Shown here in pieces: positions 1 through 8,759 of a stretch of 50,684 bases of DNA. A model generated the notes under the pieces. It worked only from the letters and a program-made list of their open reading frames with translations. It was not told where the DNA came from and ran no database searches. The DNA is from an uncultured Erysipelotrichaceae bacterium (GTDB lineage: Bacteria; Bacillota_I; Bacilli_A; RFN20; CAG-826), in contig CADAXQ010000009.1 of assembly GCA_902791935.1 (NCBI GenBank), forward strand, positions 1 to 50,684, read 5' to 3'. A program made the position numbers and the translations under genes. Positions within the stretch are counted from its first letter, which is position 1. Each line of letters starts with the position of its first letter.

Positions 1-1
1 C

Positions 2-67
2 GTTGGTCCGTTCCGCGGCCACCTTGAGTGGCAGCTGGTAGCAGAGGGCTTAAGTGCCCGAAAATGA
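2..67 (+). CDS. Possible 3' end of an upstream gene
   Basis: One frame is open from the window edge to a TGA at 65-67 and lies just before a strong hairpin, as expected for the tail of a gene running in from the left. The 21 visible residues (ending LSARK) match no family I recognise. The stretch could equally be non-coding. Confidence 0.2.
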   Translation, partial: VGPFRGHLEWQLVAEGLSARK

Positions 68-71
68 AAAA

Positions 72-90
72 CCACCGGATTGTCCGGTGG
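72..90. terminator. Bidirectional hairpin terminator
   Basis: Perfect 8-bp stem CCACCGGA/TCCGGTGG with a 3-nt loop. An A-rich run lies before it and a T-rich run after it, so it can act on both strands; the minus-strand T tract is the better one. It separates the solute-binding protein gene from whatever lies to the left. Confidence 0.6.
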
Positions 91-224
91 ATAGTTATTC
101 TTCCTAATATTTTTGTAATTAAATCGTTCATATTTGCAAAAAAACGTGTAAACTAATGGCAAAGAAAGGGCTTACATCCGTCCTGGAGTGAACCTTTTAT
201 AACATTAGTTTTTGGGAGGAACAT

Positions 225-1424
225 ATGAAAAAAACTAAGTTTGCGCTTGCTTTATTTGCAGTGCCATTTTTACTCACGTCTTGCGGAAGCGGTGACGTCG
301 TCACCTCGTCCACGGGAACTGACATCTTTACTGAAGCGAAGAGCTGGACCAATGCACAATTGCTTGAGAAAGCCAAAGCCGAAACCGGCGACTTCCTTGC
401 TTATGGCAATACGTCTCGTATTGCTGCTGCCGTGGATAATTTCATTGCCGCTTATCCAGAACTTGGCTTAGACAAGAATCATGCTGCTGGTACCAAATTG
501 AAGGATATTGAAATCTTCACGAAGATTGCCAGCGAATATTCCGCTCGCGATACGTCCAAGAATGCCTCTTTGGTTTTAATCCAAGACAGTGCTTCTTTGG
601 CGAACTATCGTAAACAATCCACGATGTTCACGAACTACATCAACAACAGCTTTGCTTCTAACGTTGCCGAAGATGATTTAGTCCCACTCGCCCAACAATT
701 CACGAACAAGCTCTTCATTTGGAACAATACCGCTGGTGAATCAGCTCCTGCCTTCACCAATGTTTGGGCGTTAACCGATGCCAAATACAAAGACAAAATT
801 TTCTTCAAATCGCCTGCTAACGAGCAAGTTAACATGAACTTCTTAATCACGTTAACAAAAGATACTTGGGTCAAGAAGATGGAAGAGGCCTATAAAGCCT
901 ATTATGGCAAAGACTATGTCGCTTCTGGCAACTACAAGAACGCCTCATACGAATGGATCGCCAAATTCTTAGGCAATGCTGATGTCACCTCTTACACTTC
1001 GGATACCAAGATGGCTGCCGGTGTCTCCGAGGAAACGAACGCCGATAAAGTTGGCTTATTCGTCCTTTCGAAGCTTCGGGATAGTTCCGTCAAACAAGCA
1101 AATCTCACGGTCGGCGCCTGGACCAAACAATCCATCACGCCGTTTGCCGGTTTCATGTATGCCATTTATTCGCAAATCTGCACCCGTGGTCCACGTCCAT
1201 ATACCGCGATGCTCTTCACGAACTACTTGATGTCCAAAGAAGGCTTTGCGCCTTGGGGCGATGCCATTGGTGCCTACTCGGGTAACCAAAGCGTGGCTGA
1301 AAACAAAAACGATCAAAAGAACCTTGCGTTCTATAAGCAAAACCTTGTCATCGAAGATGGTGAATATATCAACACCGTCAAAGCCGAAGCCGAAGCTTGG
1401 ATCAACAAGATCATTGCCGCCTAA
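225..1424 (+). CDS. ABC importer solute-binding lipoprotein
   Basis: A 399-aa extracellular substrate-binding protein. It has a lipoprotein signal peptide (positive start, hydrophobic core, lipobox ending TSC about residue 20), so it should be anchored outside the membrane and deliver ligand to the permease encoded next. Overall architecture and the fused-permease partner resemble iron(III)/thiamine/phosphonate-type systems (Fbp/Thi/Phn group). The ligand cannot be read from sequence, and the nearby ROK-like gene hints at a sugar-derived ligand. The start is fixed by GGGAGGA about 8 nt before ATG. It is the first gene of a probable four-gene operon (binding protein, permease, ATPase, kinase-like), with a leaky terminator hairpin after it that would raise its level over the downstream genes. 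Confidence 0.85.
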   Translation: MKKTKFALALFAVPFLLTSCGSGDVVTSSTGTDIFTEAKSWTNAQLLEKAKAETGDFLAYGNTSRIAAAVDNFIAAYPELGLDKNHAAGTKLKDIEIFTKIASEYSARDTSKNASLVLIQDSASLANYRKQSTMFTNYINNSFASNVAEDDLVPLAQQFTNKLFIWNNTAGESAPAFTNVWALTDAKYKDKIFFKSPANEQVNMNFLITLTKDTWVKKMEEAYKAYYGKDYVASGNYKNASYEWIAKFLGNADVTSYTSDTKMAAGVSEETNADKVGLFVLSKLRDSSVKQANLTVGAWTKQSITPFAGFMYAIYSQICTRGPRPYTAMLFTNYLMSKEGFAPWGDAIGAYSGNQSVAENKNDQKNLAFYKQNLVIEDGEYINTVKAEAEAWINKIIAA

Positions 1425-1444
1425 TTCGTTTTAATTTCGTGACT

Positions 1445-1480
1445 GAGGCAGGGATTCTATCCTTGCCTCTGTCTTCTTTT
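1445..1480 (+). terminator. Leaky intra-operon terminator
   Basis: An 11-bp stem (1445-1455 with 1459-1469, one G-U pair, loop TCT) followed by an imperfect T-rich run lies between the binding-protein stop and the permease ribosome-binding site. Such partial terminators are typical after binding-protein genes, whose product is needed in excess over the membrane parts. Confidence 0.55.
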
Positions 1481-1493
1481 AGGAGGGTTCTTT

Positions 1494-3326
1494 ATGAGCG
1501 CCAGTGTTGATGCGTCTGCCACTCCACCGATGCAAAATCCCAAGAAAATTTCGGCATTGCATCGATTTTGGAATAGTTTTGTTCGTTATTTTTCGCAACC
1601 CGCCAATTTGATTTTGGTTTTGATGGCGATTGCGCTTCTTTTTTTCACGATTTACCCGTTGGTATCGTTGCTTCGCTCCACATTTAGCGTATCCATCAGT
1701 GAAATCGTCTTCCCAGGAGTGCAACTCGGAAAGCCAACCACATTATGGTGGCAACGAATTTTTGCCTCCGACATGTCGACCATTTATTTCTGGCGACCAC
1801 TTGGTAACTCGTTATACATGTCGGTATTGGCCAGTTTAATCGCCATTCTTTATGGCGGTATCGTGGCTTTCTTAATTACGCGTACGAATTTAAAAGGCAA
1901 GAAATTCTTGTCTTCGATCTTCGTTTTCCCGTACATCATGCCGTCTTGGACGTTGGCCACTTTCTGGCAAAACTTCTTCCAAAACCCGAGCATTGGCACG
2001 GGACGTGGCGGCATGCTTTATAACTTGTTCCACATTTCCGTTCCCTCAGGCATGGTTTATGGCATTGTGCCTTGCGCCATTGTCTTAGGTTTACATTACG
2101 CGCCATTCGCCTACATCTTAATCGGCGGCACGTTACGGAACATGGATGCGAACTTAGAAGAAGCCGCAACCATCTTGAAAGCAAGCCGTTGGAAAATTAC
2201 GAGAAAAATTACCATTCCGATTGTTATGCCAGCTATTTTGTCGACGTTCTTGCTTGTCTTTGCAAGCTCAATGTCGGCTTATGCCGTCCCGCAATATTTG
2301 GGCGGTGGTAACTACGTATTAACCACTTACATGAAGCAATTCTTGAACAATGGTTATTTAGGCCAAGGTTACATCATTGCTGTCGTCATGATTATCTTGG
2401 GTGTCGCCATCTTGCTCGCGAACCAATGGTTCACTGGCAAACGGAAGAACTTCACGACGGTTTCTGGCAAATCGGGTCAGGTTTCTTATATCAACCTTCG
2501 TGGTTGGAAGTACCCCATCTCGATTTTGTTAGTTTTGTTATCGTTATTCACCTCGGTTTTGCCGCTCATCACCTTCGCGCTGGAATCCGTCTGTGTGCGT
2601 TCCGGCGACTATAGCGAGTTGACACTGCAATATTGGATTTCTAACACTCCAACCGATGCGCAAAACGGATTGAGGGGTATCTTCCGCGAACCACAGGTGT
2701 GGACATCATTCTGGCATTCATTATTATTGTCATTCCTTTGCGCGTTAGTCGCCGGTACCTTAGGTATCTTGGTTGGCTATGCCGTTGCCAAGAAACGGGG
2801 TATGTTCCTTGCAAATTTAGTGGATAACTTAGCCTTCTTGCCTTACTTGATGCCTTCGATGGCCTTAGGTGCAGCCTTCTTGTCCATCGGCACCTCTTGG
2901 GGCATTTCGAACTCGTTCTTCTTACTGGTGCTTGTCGGTTCGATTAAATATTTGCCATTCGCCTCGCGTAGCGGCATCTCTGCCATGTTGCAGTTATCAG
3001 GTGAAATCGAAGAAAGCGCCGTCATTGAAAACGTTCCGTGGTGGAAACGAATGGCGCGCATTATCGTCCCGATTCAGCGGACAACCTTCATCTCTGGCTA
3101 CACGTTGCCATTCACGAGCTGTATGCGTGAACTCTCCTTGTTCGTCTTGTTGGCAACGAGCCGTAATACCCGCTTGCTCACCAGCTTATTAGACGACTGG
3201 ATGCAGTGGTGGCCGCAATCGGCAAACGCTTTGAACTTATTAATCATCGTAACGGTGCTCGTGGTGAACTTTGCCATCAACAAATTGACTGGCGCATCGA
3301 TCGATAAGGGTGTGGGAGGAAAATAA
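1494..3326 (+). CDS. Fused ABC importer permease (two BPD domains)
   Basis: A 610-aa membrane protein made of two tandem binding-protein-dependent transport permease domains, as in FbpB/ThiP-type systems. About 12 hydrophobic segments are visible. Each half has an EAA loop that contacts the ATPase: EEAATILKASRWK about residue 220 and EESAVIENVPWWK about residue 505. Because both halves are in one chain, no second permease gene is needed. The start ATG follows AGGAGG. The stop lies 1 nt before the ATPase ATG, so the two are translationally close. It forms the membrane pore for the ligand bound by the preceding lipoprotein. Confidence 0.88.
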   Translation: MSASVDASATPPMQNPKKISALHRFWNSFVRYFSQPANLILVLMAIALLFFTIYPLVSLLRSTFSVSISEIVFPGVQLGKPTTLWWQRIFASDMSTIYFWRPLGNSLYMSVLASLIAILYGGIVAFLITRTNLKGKKFLSSIFVFPYIMPSWTLATFWQNFFQNPSIGTGRGGMLYNLFHISVPSGMVYGIVPCAIVLGLHYAPFAYILIGGTLRNMDANLEEAATILKASRWKITRKITIPIVMPAILSTFLLVFASSMSAYAVPQYLGGGNYVLTTYMKQFLNNGYLGQGYIIAVVMIILGVAILLANQWFTGKRKNFTTVSGKSGQVSYINLRGWKYPISILLVLLSLFTSVLPLITFALESVCVRSGDYSELTLQYWISNTPTDAQNGLRGIFREPQVWTSFWHSLLLSFLCALVAGTLGILVGYAVAKKRGMFLANLVDNLAFLPYLMPSMALGAAFLSIGTSWGISNSFFLLVLVGSIKYLPFASRSGISAMLQLSGEIEESAVIENVPWWKRMARIIVPIQRTTFISGYTLPFTSCMRELSLFVLLATSRNTRLLTSLLDDWMQWWPQSANALNLLIIVTVLVVNFAINKLTGASIDKGVGGK

Positions 3327-3327
3327 C

Positions 3328-4983
3328 ATGCCAAAAATCATACTGACAGACGTTGTTAAACGCTGGAAAAACTTCTACGGGACCGACCATGTCTCTTTAG
3401 AAATCCCCGACCAGGCATTCGTGACGTTACTCGGGCCTTCGGGATGTGGCAAAACCACGATTTTAAGAATGATCGCCGGGCTAGAAACCCCGACTTCCGG
3501 CCGGATTCAAATCGGTGACCGCGTGGTCTTTGACTCCGATGCCGGCATTAATGTTCCACCGAACAAACGGGATGTTGGCTTCTTGTTCCAGAACTATGCG
3601 TTGTGGCCAAATATGACGGTCGAGCAAAACATCACGTTCGGGTTAAAGAACGTCAAAGAAGAATTACCACTTCACGCCTATGACCACATGACGCGGAGTG
3701 AGCTTATTTCCATTCTTCAAGATGTGGATAAAGTCATCGCTTTATACAACGAAGTCTTAGGGGAAGATAAGAAAATCGACCTGAAACGCTTAACGTTACG
3801 TTACATCGATGAATACGCGATTTCGAAGATGACGGCAAAGGAATTGATCAAATTAGACCTTCCTCATGCCGCGGATCCGAAAGCGCTGGCGGAACAAAAA
3901 ATTCAAGAATGTCGTCGTTCCATGGCCGAAATCGAAGCACGTTATGCTGAAAAAGGCATCGTGATTAACCAAGAACATCAATTGGTGGATGACTATGGCA
4001 ACATCATTAAAAAAGAACGTAAGTTAGAGCCAGAAGAAATTGAAAAACGGCTTCACGCGTCGGCTCGTATTGTCAAAGTCGAAGAGTTCTTGAAACGTTA
4101 TCCGGCCGAACTTTCAGGCGGACAGCAACAACGGGTAGCCATCGCGCGTACCTTAGCGCCAGGACCAAAGGTTCTCTTCATGGACGAACCGCTTTCAAAC
4201 CTTGACGCAAAGTTACGGCTAGAAATGCGTTCGGAATTACAACGGTTACACTTAGAAACCGGTGCCACGTTCGTTTATGTCACGCACGACCAATTAGAGG
4301 CCATGACATTAGCCAGCCACATTTGCTTGCTCAATAATGGTGTGTTGCAACAATATGATGCCCCGTTGACAGTTTATGATTCACCAAAGAGTCTCTTTGT
4401 GGCTGATTTCGTCGGCAATCCAAGCATTTCCTTTGTCGAGGCCAAAGGGCAACAAAACCCCGATGGAACCATGTCTTTAACAATGTTTAACAATCGTCAT
4501 TTCATTTTCACCCCGAAAGAGCCGTTCTCTCTAGAGGAAGAACGGGCAAAGCGGGAAGCGGATGAAGCAGCCAAGGAAGCGCTTCAAAAAGAACGCGAAG
4601 CATCGAAGGGTTATGTGGCCAAAGGCAACAAAGACACCTTCTTTAACTACCATATTCCGATGGTAGGCGGCACCAAAGAGCGCAAAGAAGAAAAAGACGT
4701 CGATGGGAACGATTTTGTGATTGGTATCCGCCCCGAAGCGCTTGGCTTAAGCGAAGCAGGCGTCGGTTTACCTGCCACCGTCTATTCCGTCATGCCTTCT
4801 GGCATGGAAACCACGATGCGCTTAGACATCGATAATTTCTTATTAACTTCCGTTGTCTTTGGAAAAATGCGTTTTAAGATTAATGAGACCATCCATGTGG
4901 ACTTTGCGAGCGACAATATCTTGTTGTTTGATAAAAAGAGTGAGCAGTGCATTGCCCATGGATCGCTTGCGATAGCGAAATAA
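3328..4983 (+). CDS. ABC importer ATPase with large helical insertion
   Basis: A 551-aa ATP-binding subunit of the importer. Walker A GPSGCGKTT is at residues 36-44, the Q-loop about 88, the signature LSGGQQQR at 262-269 and Walker B LFMDEP at 283-288. A C-terminal TOBE-like regulatory part is interrupted by a charged E/K/A-rich stretch. In ordinary MalK/PotA proteins the Q-loop and signature are about 50 residues apart; here the gap is about 170, so roughly 120-130 residues are inserted in the helical subdomain. Mollicutes PotA/UgpC proteins carry comparable insertions. The start was placed at ATG 3328 after GGGAGG rather than at the upstream in-frame ATG 3310, which lies inside the permease gene. 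Confidence 0.88.
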   Translation: MPKIILTDVVKRWKNFYGTDHVSLEIPDQAFVTLLGPSGCGKTTILRMIAGLETPTSGRIQIGDRVVFDSDAGINVPPNKRDVGFLFQNYALWPNMTVEQNITFGLKNVKEELPLHAYDHMTRSELISILQDVDKVIALYNEVLGEDKKIDLKRLTLRYIDEYAISKMTAKELIKLDLPHAADPKALAEQKIQECRRSMAEIEARYAEKGIVINQEHQLVDDYGNIIKKERKLEPEEIEKRLHASARIVKVEEFLKRYPAELSGGQQQRVAIARTLAPGPKVLFMDEPLSNLDAKLRLEMRSELQRLHLETGATFVYVTHDQLEAMTLASHICLLNNGVLQQYDAPLTVYDSPKSLFVADFVGNPSISFVEAKGQQNPDGTMSLTMFNNRHFIFTPKEPFSLEEERAKREADEAAKEALQKEREASKGYVAKGNKDTFFNYHIPMVGGTKERKEEKDVDGNDFVIGIRPEALGLSEAGVGLPATVYSVMPSGMETTMRLDIDNFLLTSVVFGKMRFKINETIHVDFASDNILLFDKKSEQCIAHGSLAIAK

Positions 4984-4994
4984 GAGGCCAACCT

Positions 4995-6302
4995 TTGCGT
5001 TACGATCCAACTTATCTCCCCTTTTCATCGGTTCTTCATTCGGTAGAGACAGGAAACGGTCCCGTGCTGACCCTAGTCGTCAGACGGGGCGAGGATATCG
5101 TCTATCCTTATACCACCCGTCTTCCCCTTGCCGAAGAAGAACGTTATCCCTATCTCCGCGCTTTAACACAACTATTGCTTTGGATGGTCGGTGGGGATTC
5201 TTTGTCGTGGATTGGGGAGGAAGATGAATTTCATCGTTTTGTCTCTCAAGCGGAACAAGACCTTGAATTGATTCCTACCATTCGAGAAATGGGTCATATT
5301 TTTGGGCATCCGTTTGCTTTTCGGACGGAAACCATCGTTGCCAAAGCCAAGGCTTTACGCATTGGCGCGAGCGGTTCGTTTTCTGGTTGCCGTATCGGGA
5401 TTGACTTAGGGGGCAGTGACCGAAAAGTCACGGCCGTAGAGGATGGAAAAGTTGTTTTCTCGGAAGAAACATTATGGCTTCCGAAAGAACAAACAAACTG
5501 GCTTTATCACTATAACGGTATCTTAGATTCCTTTTTGAAAGCGAAACAGCATCTTCCGCGGGTGGATGCGGTTGGCGTTTCTACCGCGGGCGTGGTGCTT
5601 AATAACCAATTTGCCCAGGCAGCTTTGTGTTTCTCAATTCCCTTAGAGGTGCAAAACAAGCAAGTCCGTGATTTGTTCTTAACCATGCAGCAAAAGGAAT
5701 TCCCGGATGCTTCTTTACTGGTAGCCAATGACGGGGACGTAACGGCGTTTGGTGGTGCGATGCTATTTCACAAGGACCATTTGCTAGGATTAGCCATGGG
5801 CACCGGAGAGGCGGCTGGTTACTTTGCCGACGGTCATTTTAATGGCTGGATTCTTGAACTTGGCAAGGCACCATTCCGTTACGATTTAGAAGCGCATTCC
5901 CATTATGCGGTGAACACCAGAGGAGCTGGGACGGAATATCTTTCCCAAAAAGGGATCCTGCACCTTGCCGAAGCAGCCGGTTATCTTTATCGCGGCACGT
6001 TAGCGGAGCAATTAGTGGCATTGCAAAACGATGTAGCCAAAGGCGACCCTGTGCTAGAGGAATGTTATCGCGAGATGGGTGTCTATTTGGCAGATGCCTT
6101 AACGTTATATGCCCATTTCTTGCCACTTCAATCCGTGCTGGTGCTAGGGCGGGTCACCAGTGGCAAGGGAGGCGATTTGATGATTCAAACTGCGAACGAA
6201 TTATTGCAAAAAGGACCACATCCCATCGAAGTATTTACCGCGGACGAATCCTTCAAACGACTGGGCCAATCCTATTTGGCGGCCGCCTTGCCTAAATGCT
6301 AA
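4995..6302 (+). CDS. ROK-like sugar kinase homologue
   Basis: About 435 aa with the actin-like ATPase fold of ROK/hexokinase-type kinases. A phosphate loop GIDLGGSDRK lies about 125 residues in, then ANDGDVTAFGG and an adenosine-loop-like GLAMGTGEAAGYF. The usual ROK zinc motif (CxCGxxGC) and ExGH histidine are not visible, and about 115 extra N-terminal residues precede the fold, so catalysis and substrate are uncertain. I chose TTG 4995 as start because an AGAGG lies 7 nt upstream; the in-frame ATG at 4947 sits inside the ATPase gene. Its position as last gene of the importer operon suggests action on the imported compound. Confidence 0.6.
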   Translation: MRYDPTYLPFSSVLHSVETGNGPVLTLVVRRGEDIVYPYTTRLPLAEEERYPYLRALTQLLLWMVGGDSLSWIGEEDEFHRFVSQAEQDLELIPTIREMGHIFGHPFAFRTETIVAKAKALRIGASGSFSGCRIGIDLGGSDRKVTAVEDGKVVFSEETLWLPKEQTNWLYHYNGILDSFLKAKQHLPRVDAVGVSTAGVVLNNQFAQAALCFSIPLEVQNKQVRDLFLTMQQKEFPDASLLVANDGDVTAFGGAMLFHKDHLLGLAMGTGEAAGYFADGHFNGWILELGKAPFRYDLEAHSHYAVNTRGAGTEYLSQKGILHLAEAAGYLYRGTLAEQLVALQNDVAKGDPVLEECYREMGVYLADALTLYAHFLPLQSVLVLGRVTSGKGGDLMIQTANELLQKGPHPIEVFTADESFKRLGQSYLAAALPKC

Positions 6303-6306
6303 GTCT

Positions 6307-6343
6307 AAAAATAGCGCGTCTTACGAAAGGCGCGCTATTTCGT
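6307..6343 (+). terminator. Operon terminator
   Basis: Strong hairpin AAATAGCGCG (6309-6318) with CGCGCTATTT (6331-6340), extendable by two inner pairs. It starts a few bases after the kinase-like stop and closes the importer operon. The T-run is part of the stem end and short. Confidence 0.65.
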
Positions 6344-6405
6344 TAGAAAGCAATCTCCCCTCCTAGATTGTTTCCCCTTAAGAAGATAGGCGCGAACTTC
6401 GTTCT

Positions 6406-6540
6406 TTAGGCTTGGAGTACTGTGTTAATCCAAGCAGTTAAGGTTTCGTCTGTGCTAGAAGCAGCGATATTGTGTTTCCATATGATGCCAACAAAAAGGC
6501 AGAAGTGAGAGAAACAAATGCAATTATTTTGAATTTTCAT
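6406..6540 (-). pseudogene. Decayed lipoprotein start, 44-codon remnant
   Basis: An ATG with an AGGGAG ribosome site lies 21 nt after the flavodoxin stop and opens a 44-codon frame of no recognisable family. One frame over, from just after the start, the same DNA reads KIIAFVSLTSAFLLASYGNT. That looks like a lipoprotein signal peptide whose lipobox cysteine has become tyrosine. The simplest reading is a frameshifted, truncated lipoprotein gene. Evidence is by eye only. Confidence 0.3.
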
Positions 6541-6560
6541 CAGGAAATCTCCCTTCTTTT

Positions 6561-7049
6561 TTATTTCGCAGCGTTTTTCCAACGACTTTCCAAAAAGCGA
6601 ATATGCTCTTTTGGACTGGCGTTGAATAGGCCTTCCACCAAGTGAGCGGTTGGGGCAGACGCCTTTGCATCTTTCATGGCGTTCTCCATATATTGCGGAT
6701 CGTTCGTATAACTATTCGTAAAGAGAACGATGGTCCTGCCTTTCCAATCGGGTATCGACTCTAAGAATGTCCGAATAAGCATCGGCATCGTGTACCACCA
6801 AATCGGAAAGAAAAGCAGGATTTCATCCGCATCCAATGGATTCCCTTCTAACGGACGGATTTCGGGACAGCGATTTTGTTCGATTTCTTCTTTGGGTTCT
6901 TGATAGGCCACGACGGAATAATTCGTGGAATAGGGAGTGGCACGTTCTGTCCGATGAACGAGTAAACTTTCTTGCTGATGGATGGTTTCTACCAAGCGTC
7001 TGGTGTTGTCACTCCAACTGAAGTAATAGATGACAGCGTTTGTTTTTAT
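6561..7049 (-). CDS. Flavodoxin with apparent ATA start
   Basis: A flavodoxin-like FMN protein of about 162 aa. The frame contains the phosphate loop FSWSDNTRRLVE at its very N-terminus and the flavodoxin core motifs FPIWWYTMPMLIRTFLE and IVLFTNSY. The only in-frame standard start (TTG 6995) would cut off the FMN loop. Reading upstream, the codons ATA AAA ACA begin exactly 8 nt after AGGAGG (7063-7058), so the true start is most likely ATA at 7049, probably mutated from ATG. Expression may be weak. Its divergent neighbour is a LysR regulator, and an Fe-S flavoprotein follows that regulator, suggesting a small redox-responsive cluster. Confidence 0.7.
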   Translation of the reverse strand: MKTNAVIYYFSWSDNTRRLVETIHQQESLLVHRTERATPYSTNYSVVAYQEPKEEIEQNRCPEIRPLEGNPLDADEILLFFPIWWYTMPMLIRTFLESIPDWKGRTIVLFTNSYTNDPQYMENAMKDAKASAPTAHLVEGLFNASPKEHIRFLESRWKNAAK

Positions 7050-7205
7050 GAGGATTTCCTCCTAACGCCATCATTATTGGCAGGACTTTAGAATGAAAGA
7101 AGAACGTCTCTCTTCATAATCGTTGTCACCTTTTCGTTACAACAAAATAGAAAAATATCGATAAATTGGCTAAAACAAGTTTGTCTGATAGCAACAAAAC
7201 AGCCT
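7050..7205. promoter_or_regulatory. Divergent flavodoxin/LysR control region
   Basis: A 156-bp AT-rich spacer between the divergent flavodoxin and LysR genes. It carries small dyads suitable for a LysR protein: TTTGT (7180-7184) with ACAAA (7194-7198), and ATCGAT near 7157. The LysR ATG has no recognisable ribosome site. No confident -35/-10 pair was found. Confidence 0.35.
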
Positions 7206-8087
7206 ATGTACGACAAACATCTCGATACATTCTTGGCGGTAGCGGATTCTGGTTCCTTCTTAAAAGCTAGTGAACGTCTTTATTTGTCGCCGAATGCTTT
7301 ACGGAAACAAGTTGCCTTATTAGAAGAAGACTTAGGCGTAGAACTCTTTCGCCGTTCTCATGCCGGCGTGGAATTGACGCCAGGTGGGAAATATTTATAT
7401 CAAGAAGCGCGGAAGTTCATTGCGGAAAGCCAGTCGGATATTCAACGGGCGAAAGAACTAAATCGTGGGAACGAAGTCGAAATCAAAATCGGCGTTTCTT
7501 TGATGAATCCAGCGGATTTGTTATTAAAACGCTGGGCGAAAGTCTGCAAAGATTATCCGAATATTCAAGTATCGGTTGTCCCCTTTGAAGATACGCATGA
7601 ATCGTTTTATTTGATGGCACAACGTCTAGGCAAAGGGGTAGACCTCATCGGAGTGGTCTATGATCATCAACCGTTTATCGGGCAAAATGACTTAACATTT
7701 CTAAGAAAGATTCCCGCCCGTTTAGCTTTAAGTTATAACAATCCCTTGGCCAGCAAAGACTTATTAACCCATGAAGATTTACGCGGATGCAACATATTGC
7801 TTCCGAAACGAATCGAAGGCAGCGTTGAAGCCAAAGTAAGAGACATGTTGAGTCAAGATCCTGAAATCCGGGTTGTGGAACTACCGACCTTTGACTATTC
7901 CACATTTAATGACGTAAGCCGCAGCAACGCTTTGTTGCTCTCTTGCGACAATTGGTCGAATGTAAACCCGTTCTTGAAAACCATCCCCGTGGATTGGGAC
8001 GTCATGTTCGATTATTGCTTGCTTCACGCCGTTAATCCCTCTCCCGGAGTGGAACGATTTATTCAAGTGTTACAACGGCGGTTCTAG
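7206..8087 (+). CDS. LysR family transcriptional regulator
   Basis: A 293-aa DNA-binding regulator. It has a typical N-terminal winged helix-turn-helix (FLAVADSGSFLKASERLYLS, then PNALRKQVALLEEDLGVELF) in residues 1-65 and a periplasmic-binding-like effector domain from about 90. Full family length. It lies between two flavin-redox genes, divergent from the flavodoxin and 23 nt ahead of the Fe-S flavoprotein, so it probably controls both. The inducer is unknown. There is no SD before its ATG. Confidence 0.9.
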   Translation: MYDKHLDTFLAVADSGSFLKASERLYLSPNALRKQVALLEEDLGVELFRRSHAGVELTPGGKYLYQEARKFIAESQSDIQRAKELNRGNEVEIKIGVSLMNPADLLLKRWAKVCKDYPNIQVSVVPFEDTHESFYLMAQRLGKGVDLIGVVYDHQPFIGQNDLTFLRKIPARLALSYNNPLASKDLLTHEDLRGCNILLPKRIEGSVEAKVRDMLSQDPEIRVVELPTFDYSTFNDVSRSNALLLSCDNWSNVNPFLKTIPVDWDVMFDYCLLHAVNPSPGVERFIQVLQRRF

Positions 8088-8110
8088 CAAAACTAAGGAG
8101 GATATATCCA

Positions 8111-8752
8111 ATGAAAGTGTTATTCATCCAAGGAAGCCCTCATGCGAAAGGTTGCACCTATACGGCTTTAAAAGAAGTAGCGGATACGTTAGAAAAGAAT
8201 GGAATTGCGGCAGATTTATATTGGATTGGCACCAAACCCATTCCTGGATGCGTCTCTTGTGGTCATTGTGAGAAAACGGATCGCTGCGTCTTTGCCGAAG
8301 ATGGCGTGAACCAGATTCTTGACCATTTAGATGAATATAACGGGATTGTTGTCGGTTCTCCGGTGTATTACAGCGGACCCGATGGCCAGCTTTGTGCCTT
8401 CTTAGACCGACTGTTCTATGCCGCGGGATCAAGAATGAATGGCAAGGTAGCCGCAGCCGTTGTCTCTTGCCGAAGAGGTGGCGCCAGCGCATCCTTTGAA
8501 CGGTTGAACCAATATTTTTTAATGAATAACATGATGGTCATCGGCTCGCAATATTGGAATCAGGTGCATGGCTATACGCCAGGAGACGTCAAACAAGACC
8601 TTGAAGGGCTTCAAACCATGCGTACCTTAGGGCAAAACATGGCCTGGATTTTAAAATGCATGGAAGCTGGCAAAGCCCAAGGCATCGAGGAGCCTGTATA
8701 TGAAAAGCCGGTCATGACGAATTTCATCATGCCCGGCTTTGCGAAAGAATGA
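8111..8752 (+). CDS. Iron-sulfur flavoprotein, NAD(P)H-dependent FMN reductase family
   Basis: A 213-aa soluble redox protein. It opens with the FMN-binding pattern FIQGSPHAKGCTYTAL, then a cysteine cluster CVSCGHCEKTDRC (C-x2-C-x2-C-x5-C) like that which binds 4Fe-4S in archaeal/clostridial iron-sulfur flavoproteins, then GSPVYYSGPDGQLCAFLDR. It should pass electrons from reduced carriers to an unknown acceptor. AGGAGG precedes the ATG, and the gene probably shares a transcript with the LysR gene. It converges on the toxin remnant 8 nt beyond its stop. Confidence 0.85.
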   Translation: MKVLFIQGSPHAKGCTYTALKEVADTLEKNGIAADLYWIGTKPIPGCVSCGHCEKTDRCVFAEDGVNQILDHLDEYNGIVVGSPVYYSGPDGQLCAFLDRLFYAAGSRMNGKVAAAVVSCRRGGASASFERLNQYFLMNNMMVIGSQYWNQVHGYTPGDVKQDLEGLQTMRTLGQNMAWILKCMEAGKAQGIEEPVYEKPVMTNFIMPGFAKE

Positions 8753-8759
8753 CGGTCCA

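Noticed and set aside
1..60. T-box-like string on the minus strand (AAGGTGGCCGCGGAACGG)
   Set aside because: It resembles the T-box core but lacks two bases, and a terminator immediately precedes it on that strand, leaving no leader with a specifier loop.
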